From Pseudomonadota bacterium (GTDB taxonomy: Bacteria; Myxococcota_A; Polyangia; Haliangiales; Haliangiaceae), in the NCBI GenBank assembly GCA_022360315.1, contig JAKSDA010000242.1:1-40262 (forward strand): a stretch of DNA of 40,262 nt, read 5' to 3'. Shown here one piece after another: positions 33,398 to 40,262 of the stretch. Every line of letters starts with the position of its first letter. Positions within the stretch are counted from its first letter, which is position 1. Made by a program: the position numbers and the translations under genes. The notes beneath the pieces are model-generated. The model saw only the letters and a list, made by a program, of their open reading frames with translations. It was not told the DNA's origin and searched no databases.

Positions 33398-35485
33398 TCA
33401 CATGGCGGCGCGATTGGATGCGACATCTTCTGTCTGTGCGTCGGCCAGTTGAATGTCATCCGGTGGCACGCCGATCGATTGCACCTTTTTTGATCGCGCG
33501 TCGCCCAGTGCCGCCACGGATTCATCCGATGTGATCGCAACCGGCAGTATGAGGGTGAACACCGCGCCCCGTCCCGGGCCATCGCTGTGCGCCGTGAGCC
33601 GACCGCCGAGTTCGCGCGCTGTGTTGGCGCAGGAGTGCAGGCCAAAGCCGCGGCCCTCTTTGCGGGTGGTAAAACCGTGCTGAAAAATGGCCGCCAGATT
33701 CTCGGTAAGAATTCCGATGCCGCTGTCTTCTACCTGCACCATCACTTCACTCGCTGCTTTTTGTACCAGCCGCACCGTAATGGTCAGCGGGCCCGACTCT
33801 TTGGCTTGAACAGCGTGTTTGGCGTTGGACAGCAGGTTGACGAGAATTTGCAGGACTTTGTGCTTGCCGGTCTCGACCATCCCGATCTCGTTGAACTGAC
33901 GCACGATGCTGATACCCTGGTGGGGGGCTGTCGCGCCGCTTACCTTGATGGCGTGCTCGATGAGATCGGCCAGAGACACGCTTTCGCGTAAGTCCGATCT
34001 GCTGGCCAGACTCTGCTGTGCTTGCACGATTTCCTTAATGTGCTCGATGCTCGCGGCCAGGCTATCGAGTTCGAATTTGACCAGATCGCGTTCTCGATTC
34101 GAGGCTTCGGTCAATTCCGCCAGGTAGCTGACCAGTGCGTCGGCCTTTTTTGTCGAAGCAAAAAAGCCCGGCAGATCGCCGCGCTCGCGCTGCAAAAGCG
34201 ACACGGTCTGGTCGAGCCCGGCTGCAATCGGTGAGCGTTGAAACGTGTTCACGACTATCTGGGTCGAGATATTGACGCTGTTGAGCACGTTGCCGACGTT
34301 GTGCAACACTCCGGTGGCAACCTGGGACATCCCGGCCTCGCGCGCCATATCGACCATGCGTCGGTTGAGCTCCATGACCTCGCGCTGCGCCTCTTCGCGC
34401 TCTGTGATGTCCTGGATAATGGCGATATACAGGTCCTCGTCCCCGCCGTCCATTTTGGACACTCTCACCTCGAGCGGCACACGGGTGCCATCCTCGTGCG
34501 CGGCCTCCAAGCGCCGCGAGCCGCTGCCTTGACCGTCGGGGGTCAGAATCGCTTCGTTCTCGCCTTGCTGGAAGACACCAGCGAGATCGTCATTGCCGAT
34601 GAGATTGTTGGCTTTATGGCCCATAATTGCCTCGGCGGCCGGGTTTACCGTTCGCAGTTGGCCATATTTGTCAAAAGTTACAATACCGTCGACCGCATTG
34701 TCCAGAATGGCGCGAATATGCGCTTCCTTGTGGTGCAATTCGTCCTTCTGGCGGGCCAGTATTCGCAGCGAATCGACCAGCGGGCGAATCATACGGCGGT
34801 AGACAAAGAATGCCAGACAGAGAGTCAGCATCACAGCCGCGACCGGGATGGCGAGTTGCAGCCGATGCAACTGGTGACCGGCAGCAGCAGCCTGATGGGC
34901 GACCCGGTTTGCGATTTGACCCTGCACATCGGTGAGTTCGGCTGTGGTCGCCTGAAACCTGGCCAGCCATGGGTTGTCGCGGACCTCGCGATTGCTGGAC
35001 CGCAAGATCCGAACACTCGCCGCTTTGAGGTCTTGCCATACCAGGCCGAATTGCTGGAGCAGAGTGGAAGTGGAGGTACCATCCTCATTGACGCGGCCGC
35101 CGGGCCGCGCCGATTCCCTGATATTGCGATTCTGCTGCAACTGGCCGATGTGGACCAAAAGCAGTTGATAGGTCGCTTCGACGCGCTCTTCGATGTGGTG
35201 GATTTCCTCGCGCTGCTCGAGTAGTCGCTTCCAGTCGGACATAGACAGCGCAGCCAGGGCGTGGTAATTGGCCCGCTCGTACTGGTGTGCCACGTCCCGT
35301 TGTGCCTGCACTGCGGTCACCACCAATTGATGCTGTGTGCGCACCTGGCTGATCTGGAACACGGCCAGCACTGACGCCGCCTGCAGAGCGACCAGCACGA
35401 GCGCCAGGCTCGCAAAGGGGATCAGGATGCGACTCAGCCCTAGCTCCTGAGATCGACCGGGACAAATGACCTTACTGGGATTCAT
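33398..35485 (-). CDS. Membrane PAS sensor histidine kinase
   Basis: The 695-residue protein has membrane segments at about 19-43 and 210-229 flanking a helical periplasmic domain. A PAS domain follows (about 255-372, AILDNAVDGIVTFDKYGQLR). The phospho-acceptor region is of the ATGVLHNVGNVLNSVN type with His395. The HATPase domain has an N box (LVNLLSNAKHAV), a G1 box (DSGIGI) and GRGFGLHSCANTA. This atypical H-box is common in large Myxococcota and Gammaproteobacteria kinases. The start ATG overlaps the stop of the PhnD-like lipoprotein gene (ATGA), so they are translationally coupled. The kinase probably reads the ligand state of that binding protein through its periplasmic helices. Confidence 0.92.
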   Translation of the reverse strand: MNPSKVICPGRSQELGLSRILIPFASLALVLVALQAASVLAVFQISQVRTQHQLVVTAVQAQRDVAHQYERANYHALAALSMSDWKRLLEQREEIHHIEERVEATYQLLLVHIGQLQQNRNIRESARPGGRVNEDGTSTSTLLQQFGLVWQDLKAASVRILRSSNREVRDNPWLARFQATTAELTDVQGQIANRVAHQAAAAGHQLHRLQLAIPVAAVMLTLCLAFFVYRRMIRPLVDSLRILARQKDELHHKEAHIRAILDNAVDGIVTFDKYGQLRTVNPAAEAIMGHKANNLIGNDDLAGVFQQGENEAILTPDGQGSGSRRLEAAHEDGTRVPLEVRVSKMDGGDEDLYIAIIQDITEREEAQREVMELNRRMVDMAREAGMSQVATGVLHNVGNVLNSVNISTQIVVNTFQRSPIAAGLDQTVSLLQRERGDLPGFFASTKKADALVSYLAELTEASNRERDLVKFELDSLAASIEHIKEIVQAQQSLASRSDLRESVSLADLIEHAIKVSGATAPHQGISIVRQFNEIGMVETGKHKVLQILVNLLSNAKHAVQAKESGPLTITVRLVQKAASEVMVQVEDSGIGILTENLAAIFQHGFTTRKEGRGFGLHSCANTARELGGRLTAHSDGPGRGAVFTLILPVAITSDESVAALGDARSKKVQSIGVPPDDIQLADAQTEDVASNRAAM

Positions 35486-36477
35486 TTGATCTCGGTGTAG
35501 CCAGCTCGCAACGGGGTATGGTAGGCAGTTCGGATGTCGTTGTAGTTATCGTCGGTCACGGACTCGAAGCGGTCCACCAGGGCCTTGTTCAAAATGCGTC
35601 TGCCTTCGGGATCCCTGTGCATGTGCAAGAGCTCTTTCTTGAACGACTCACGCAGGTCAGCCGGCGCTCGGGTGGAACCGACCACAGGCGGAATCCCCGC
35701 CGGGCCGATGCTCAAAAGCACGCGAACCAGGTGCGCACTGCCGTTTCCCATGGCCCGGTCGTAGTCCAATACCAGGCTGTCCACGAAACTGAATTCGGCC
35801 TGTCCCGACGCGACCATACGAATCGATTCTTCATGCGATCCCGAGCGAAGCAAGGCGCCGAAAAAGCGGTTTTTTAAGCCGCGCTCGAACAGATGGTGGC
35901 GCGGCAGGTTATATCCCGAATTGGAGATCTCTTCGTTGTACACAAACCGCGCTCCGGCGAGATCTTCGAGTTTCTGATAGGGACTGTCTTTTTTGACGAT
36001 GAGATCGGAGTAGTATTTGGGCATCCCCTGATAGCGCCTTGCCTGCATGATGGGCGCAGCCAGGAGTTCCACTGCGGGCTTGGGCTGGTCGCGGAGGAGC
36101 ACGTAGGGCAAGCCACAAACGAAGCCGACATGGACCACACCGGCCTCCAGCATCGAGTTGATCGTGTCATAGGCAAGACCTGTGATCAGTTGGACCGGCC
36201 GCTGCAAGCGTCTGGTCAAATAGTCGGTGAGCTCGCGATACACCGAAACACCCTGCTCCGAGACAAAAGCCGCCGACATGGCGACAACGATCTTTTCCCT
36301 ATTTACTGTCGTTTTGGGCGCTTTAGCTGTGGTCTCGGCGAGCTTACTGGCAGCGTGCTGACCACCCGCCGTCGCGGTGCCACGGGTGCAGTCTTGCGAA
36401 TTCGATCCCGAACAGCTGGTCACCAGCCATAGCATTAACGCGACAGCGTTGTATAAACATCGCGGGATTCTATTCAT
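35482..36477 (-). CDS. PhnD-like substrate-binding lipoprotein
   Basis: ATG 36477 has an AGGA Shine-Dalgarno and yields a lipoprotein signal (lipobox LVTSC, Cys22); longer in-frame starts up to 36789 read through non-coding-like sequence. The 331-residue product matches the phosphonate/phosphite ABC-transporter binding-protein fold. Evidence is REKIVVAMSAAFVSEQGVSV, then YRELTDYLTRRLQRPVQLIT, ARFVYNEEISNSGYNLPRHH and ASGQAEFSFVDSLVLDYDRA. No permease or ATPase gene accompanies it. Instead it lies between two histidine-kinase genes, so its job is probably signal detection rather than uptake. The ligand cannot be read from sequence. Confidence 0.88.
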   Translation of the reverse strand: MNRIPRCLYNAVALMLWLVTSCSGSNSQDCTRGTATAGGQHAASKLAETTAKAPKTTVNREKIVVAMSAAFVSEQGVSVYRELTDYLTRRLQRPVQLITGLAYDTINSMLEAGVVHVGFVCGLPYVLLRDQPKPAVELLAAPIMQARRYQGMPKYYSDLIVKKDSPYQKLEDLAGARFVYNEEISNSGYNLPRHHLFERGLKNRFFGALLRSGSHEESIRMVASGQAEFSFVDSLVLDYDRAMGNGSAHLVRVLLSIGPAGIPPVVGSTRAPADLRESFKKELLHMHRDPEGRRILNKALVDRFESVTDDNYNDIRTAYHTPLRAGYTEIK

Positions 36478-36581
36478 TTCGCATTCCTGAGGTTTTCTGA
36501 CCAGATGGGTCATCAATGGACGCGACGTCGGTTCATTGCAGCAGTAGGGACAGCCTGCGAGCCTGCTCGCACTGTGAGTGA

Positions 36582-38705
36582 CTATCCGATCCCGGTGGCA
36601 GCCATCCGTCCGGGTTGATATGGGTCGATGTCGCAATGGGTCGATTGCACCCATTGCTTCAAGGTCTGGCACAGCGCGTCCAGAGCGATGGGTTTGAACA
36701 GCACGTCGTCCATCCCCGCGTCCAGACATCGCTCTCGTTCGCCGTCCGATGTGGCCGCAGTGAGTGCGATGATGGGCTGTCGGTCGCAAAGCAATGGGCG
36801 GAGTTCGTTACAGATCGCTTCTACTCCGCCCATGTCGGGCATGTAACAATCGAGAAGGACTGCGTGGTAATATTGCTCTCTGACGGCCTGCAGCGTGAGG
36901 CGCTGCGATGCCACGGTATCGGCATGGTAGCCGAGTTTGGCCAGAAACCCCCGGAGGATCATGCTGCTCACTGGATCGTCATCGGCGATCAAGATTCGTG
37001 GCGTGTCGAGCGGTTCGGCTGGCCCAGGCGCTGGCTCCGGAGATTTGGCGGCGTCGACCTGACCGGGGCGGAAACAGGCGGTGAACCAGAATGTGCTGCC
37101 CTTTCCCACTCTACTGTCCAGCCCGATCTCACCGCCCATGAGTTCGGCCAATTTCTTGACGATCGACAGGCCGAGCCCGGTGCCGCCGTACTTGCGGGTC
37201 GTACTGCTGTTTGCCTGGGTGAACGGTTCAAAGAGTCGCTCTTGAACCGGGGCGGGAATACCGACCCCGGTATCCGATACCGCAAAACAACAGGTTACCG
37301 ATTCGGCCGTGCGGTCCACAACCGAGATATTGACCGTCACGCTACCTTCGGCTGTGAACTTGAGTGCATTGCCCAGCAAGTTGACCAGCATCTGGCGAAT
37401 GCGGTGGGCATCGCCGCAGACTGATCCGGGGACGTCGTCAGCAACTCGCATGGCCAGTTCGATACCCTTGCTTTCTGCCATGTTGACAAAAAGGTGTTCG
37501 ACGCCTTCAATGAACGGCCGGATCTCGAAGTCGTTGAGCTCGATTTCCAGCTTGCCGGCCTCGATCTTGGAATGGTCGAGAATGTCGTTGATGATCCGGG
37601 TCAGCGCCTGGGCCGAATCACGGATCGTCGCGGCGTATTTGCGCTGAGCCCGGTCGAGCGAGGTATTGAGCAAAAGGGTCGACATTCCGATGACACCGTT
37701 CATCGGAGTTCGAATTTCATGGCTCATATTGGCCAGAAAATCGCTTTTAGCCCGTGCAGAGTTGTCGGCCTGCTGTCGGGCAGCGCGCAGGTGGCGCTCG
37801 AGTTCTTTTTGCTCCTGGATATCGCGCACCGTCACGGCCGTGCCGACGATGTTCTGCGAGGTATCGTAAATTGGGCTCAAGGCGACCGATACGTCGATGC
37901 GACGGCCGTCTCTGGTGACCCATTGTGAATCAAAGGGAGGCAAGCGCTCGCCCGAGCAGATGCGCTGGTTCATCTCTTCGGCCTGCGCGCGATGATCACC
38001 CGCGATGAGAACTTGCAGCGGCTGATGATGTATTTCGCCGTGCCGGTATCCAAACATGCGTTCAGCGGCGGCATTCCAGTGCACAATCCTGTCCGAGCGT
38101 GTGCTCAAAATAGCGTCGATCGAACACCTGACGATCGCAGCGAGTTCGTGCTCGGAGTCGTTGACTCGGTTTTCGAGCGCGCTCATCTGGCCCTCGATCT
38201 CGCGCTGCAGAGACCATTTGTGGCACAGCGCGCGGGCAAGTTGGCTGATTTCGACACTGTCGAATGGCTTCTTGAGCACGAGCAACTGGTCGGAACGGCC
38301 CAGTCGCTGGGTGATATCGTGCGCCGAATAGTCCGAATAGGCAGTACAGATAACGACCTGCAGGTTGGGATCGACGCGCCATAGGTGCTCGATGGTTTCT
38401 ATGCCATCCCAGCCGGGGGGCATACGCATATCGACAAACGACATGGCGTAGGGCATGCCAGCGCTCAGCGCCTGCTCGACCAGATTCAGTCCGTCGACTC
38501 CTTGAAAGGCTGAATCGATCAAATAGGGTTCTTCGATGACTGGCTCTTTTGGGCCCTGCTCGGTCAAGCTGCCAAAGAGTTCGGCCTCGCTCAGTCTCAA
38601 ACTGGACTCCTGCCCCGTCTCGCCCTGCAGAGATTGCCGTATGTCCGCGTGGATGCTTCGATTATCGTCAATAATGAGCAGCCGCTTGTGGCAGGTTTGC
38701 TTCAT
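36582..38705 (-). CDS. Hybrid histidine kinase: REC-PAS-HisKA-HATPase-REC
   Basis: ATG 38705 begins a receiver domain cleanly (MKQTCHKRLLIIDDNRSIHA); codons upstream to 38873 overlap repeat family B and look non-coding. The 707-residue cytoplasmic protein has an N-terminal receiver (phosphoacceptor Asp92 in FVDMRMPPGWDG, Lys146) and a coiled linker. A PAS domain follows (about 185-300, IVHWNAAAERMFGYRHGEI), then HisKA with His329 in SHEIRTPMNGVIGMS. The HATPase domain has NLLGNALKFT, DTGVGI and GGTGLGLSIVKKL. The C-terminal receiver carries Asp619 in LLDCYMPDMGG and Lys671. It lies upstream of the PhnD-like and membrane-kinase genes in one operon, so its first receiver may take phosphate from the membrane kinase. 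Confidence 0.94.
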   Translation of the reverse strand: MKQTCHKRLLIIDDNRSIHADIRQSLQGETGQESSLRLSEAELFGSLTEQGPKEPVIEEPYLIDSAFQGVDGLNLVEQALSAGMPYAMSFVDMRMPPGWDGIETIEHLWRVDPNLQVVICTAYSDYSAHDITQRLGRSDQLLVLKKPFDSVEISQLARALCHKWSLQREIEGQMSALENRVNDSEHELAAIVRCSIDAILSTRSDRIVHWNAAAERMFGYRHGEIHHQPLQVLIAGDHRAQAEEMNQRICSGERLPPFDSQWVTRDGRRIDVSVALSPIYDTSQNIVGTAVTVRDIQEQKELERHLRAARQQADNSARAKSDFLANMSHEIRTPMNGVIGMSTLLLNTSLDRAQRKYAATIRDSAQALTRIINDILDHSKIEAGKLEIELNDFEIRPFIEGVEHLFVNMAESKGIELAMRVADDVPGSVCGDAHRIRQMLVNLLGNALKFTAEGSVTVNISVVDRTAESVTCCFAVSDTGVGIPAPVQERLFEPFTQANSSTTRKYGGTGLGLSIVKKLAELMGGEIGLDSRVGKGSTFWFTACFRPGQVDAAKSPEPAPGPAEPLDTPRILIADDDPVSSMILRGFLAKLGYHADTVASQRLTLQAVREQYYHAVLLDCYMPDMGGVEAICNELRPLLCDRQPIIALTAATSDGERERCLDAGMDDVLFKPIALDALCQTLKQWVQSTHCDIDPYQPGRMAATGIG

Positions 38706-38886
38706 GAAAACGAACTCGTCGGGATGTGCCGTTGGGTACTGTTTCCATCGGATGGGTCGGTCGCTTCTTGAGCGTGGGCCCGCGGAAACAGGTGCCTGCC
38801 CGCCACGGCCACACTGCTTCGGCGTGTCGAGCCCACCAAACTCGGCTTGCACGTGTCGGGGCTTGCACAGCAAGCACAGGTGCTGT

Positions 38887-38941
38887 GACCCATCGAATAG
38901 CCGACCGCTTGGCCGCTCTGCTCGGCATTTCGTGTCGGGGC
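38887..38941 (-). repeat. Dispersed repeat family B, copy 4 (reverse orientation)
   Basis: Read on the minus strand it begins GCCCCGACACGAAATGCCGA, continues GCAGAGCGGCCAAGCGG and ends TCGGCTATTCGATGGGTC, which matches the end of the rsmB copy. It lies in the 259-bp gap between the cupin gene and the hybrid kinase. Confidence 0.65.
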
Positions 38942-38964
38942 GTCGGGCCGATCAGTTTTGTTCC

Positions 38965-39951
38965 TCAGTCACGTTTATCGACGGCTTCTTGCAGACGTAT
39001 TTCGTCCCGCTGTGTGATGTCTGGATTGTGTAGCATCCAGTAGCAGTCGAGGCGGACGCTGGTGCGGAAGAGGAGCAGAGCGCCGTCTTCGGTCCAGAAT
39101 GGGCCGTGCGGGATGTGGGCCGGGCGCCAGTAATATCCGTCTTTGCGCATGGCAGCGTAGCGCCGCTCGAATGGGGCATCGCTCATCGACCAGTGGCCTT
39201 GCACGTCGCCGGTTATGAGATACGCTTCTTCAGTGGTGGGATGTCCGGCAAAGAAGTTGCCCTCGAGCCACATGGGTACCAGGCCGAGGATCCAGGTAGC
39301 CCGCCCAGTCTTCTGGTTGGTATACAGGCTTTTGCGCGCCGAGCCGGGCGGCAAGAACGTCGTGCTCTCCCAATTCATCGCACTGAGCTCCTGAATGGGC
39401 ACGTATTCGGCCATGCGATCGTGTACCTGCGCGTTCAAGTGATAGGCCGAGTTCTCGGCGATCTGTTCCAGCTGGGCGTAGTCGTTGGTGACATAGGTCG
39501 GCCTGGCATCAGGCATCCACAAGAGCACAGTATCTTCTTCGGCAGTCCACGGCCCGGTGGGGATGCCCGCGGGAATAAACGAGTAGCTCAATTTGCGGAG
39601 GGGAAAGCCGCCCTGTCGGACATGGCCGCTGAGAACGAAGACCTCGACATCGGTTGTGAAGTGTCCGATCGGCGCAGACCAACCCTTTTTGAGGGTCACT
39701 CGCTGGGTCGATTCGCCGGTCGCCTCATCGGCTGACAAGATCTGCGCAGTGGTTTGCTGCCCGGATGCAAATTGTTCCACCGCAAAGGGGATGGTGGGAA
39801 ACTCGACAACCGAGTTGAGCGCTTCTTCGGACTCGACGTGCTGGCGTCCGATCGAGGTGGCCGGATTGGCCCTGAGCCCGTTGTCGATGTGGGGTTGTCT
39901 GGTCTTGCTAGTGGGCGATTTGTCGGTGTTTGGGTTGGTGTGCTTGGCCAT
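38965..39951 (-). CDS. Two-cupin protein (DUF4437-like)
   Basis: ATG 39951 follows a GAGGAG Shine-Dalgarno and is preferred to the longer frame from 40035. The 328-residue product has no signal peptide. Two cupin-like halves are visible. The first (about 65-155) has TLKKGWSAPIGHFTTDVEVF, VLSGHVRQGGFPL, SYSFIPAGIPTGPWTAEEDT. The second (about 200-315) has YLITGDVQGHWSMS, GYYWRPAHIPHGPFWTEDGA, LLLFRTSV. The spacing fits the DUF4437/ChrR-like bicupin group, often metal-dependent. The first half keeps only one clear His, so metal binding may be confined to the second. The first 45 residues are polar and disordered. It is divergent from a truncated NTF2-like gene. Confidence 0.75.
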   Translation of the reverse strand: MAKHTNPNTDKSPTSKTRQPHIDNGLRANPATSIGRQHVESEEALNSVVEFPTIPFAVEQFASGQQTTAQILSADEATGESTQRVTLKKGWSAPIGHFTTDVEVFVLSGHVRQGGFPLRKLSYSFIPAGIPTGPWTAEEDTVLLWMPDARPTYVTNDYAQLEQIAENSAYHLNAQVHDRMAEYVPIQELSAMNWESTTFLPPGSARKSLYTNQKTGRATWILGLVPMWLEGNFFAGHPTTEEAYLITGDVQGHWSMSDAPFERRYAAMRKDGYYWRPAHIPHGPFWTEDGALLLFRTSVRLDCYWMLHNPDITQRDEIRLQEAVDKRD

Positions 39952-40037
39952 GCTTGGCTCCTCTGGCTCGCGCGGGGCGTGGCGGGTAGTTATATTCGCG
40001 CAATCACAACTTGGCAATGATGCGGAGACTGGCATCC

Positions 40038-40163
40038 ATGTCTACAGAAGAGCAGACCACGTTGCGTGTCGCCACCGAGGCATTCGAGCATTTCAAGAGC
40101 GGGCTAGCGAGCGGACAATGGCGGCCATTTCTCGACATGCTCAGTACCGCGACCCGCAAGTAA
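40038..40163 (+). pseudogene. Truncated NTF2-like (SnoaL-type) gene fragment
   Basis: ATG 40038 opens a 41-codon frame ending in TAA. The peptide reads RVATEAFEHFKSGLASGQW and PFLDML, the standard first helix of nuclear-transport-factor-2-like small-molecule enzymes ('ALEHFKxGLxTGEWxPFLDML'). Normal proteins continue with about 100 more residues (DDFxFxFP...). Here the next codons are STATRK then stop, and none of the other frames to 40262 restores the family. It is therefore a 3'-truncated remnant. It is divergent from the two-cupin gene. Confidence 0.65.
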
Positions 40164-40262
40164 GTACCCATTATGGCCGACCAGCCCGCCGATGGCTGTG
40201 TTGCTCATCGGTCACGTAGGCCCACTATGCTCCCTCTTCGCGCCTTGCCCTCGACGCGCTGG

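Noticed and set aside
38706..38873. N-terminal extension of the hybrid kinase
   Set aside because: The codons precede a clean receiver-domain start at ATG 38705, and they adjoin repeat family B rather than protein-like sequence.

Overview
The window is GC-rich bacterial chromosome. The gene content suggests a Gram-negative, Myxococcota-like (former Deltaproteobacteria) organism. The pointers are an OmpA porin with thrombospondin type 3 repeats, a PATAN (DUF4388)/J-like regulatory protein, a PEGA lipoprotein beside a YidD-like protein, many lipoproteins and several large histidine kinases. The taxonomic placement is inference from gene families; no rRNA or tRNA gene was seen.

Layout. 1-2510: a visibly less GC-rich accessory stretch holding the end of a repeat-bearing, toxin-like protein, a HEAT-like helical protein and a pentapeptide-repeat protein. 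2761-4122 (-): a Calx-beta-like surface lipoprotein. 4438-8290: a MocR-type regulator (-) divergent from a trans-sulfuration PLP enzyme and a PhzF-family enzyme (+), with repeated ACAAT/ATTGT sites between them. 8359-12752: an operon of an unusual Hsp70, a J-like protein without HPD and a membrane-anchored helical protein. 13149-14318: a degenerate histidine kinase without a catalytic domain. 14555-15382 (-): a probable methanethiol S-methyltransferase. 15383-16948: a gene-poor region rich in repeats. 16949-26307: a long forward run of housekeeping genes: REC-PATAN-J protein, fmt, rsmB, mreD, mrdA (PBP2) and rodA, covering translation initiation, rRNA methylation and rod-shape wall synthesis. 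26404-28140: a collagen-like lipoprotein, a small membrane protein and a frameshifted cysteine-synthase remnant. 28899-30594: PEGA lipoprotein, YidD-like lipoprotein and a membrane protein in a tight operon. 30685-33385: OmpA/TSP3 protein (-) divergent from a CpcT/CpeT-like lipoprotein (+). 33398-38705 (-): a signalling operon of hybrid kinase, PhnD-like binding lipoprotein and membrane PAS kinase. 38965-39951 (-): a two-cupin protein. 40038-40163: a truncated NTF2-like gene.

The most notable non-coding signals are two dispersed intergenic repeat families. Family A (about 145-160 bp) has three full copies and one partial copy. Family B (about 55-75 bp) has four copies, one of them inside rsmB, where it adds about 25 in-frame codons. 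Together with the Hsp70/J-like operon and the kinase/PhnD operon these are the best candidates for undescribed biology here. All family assignments come from reading motifs, not from a search.
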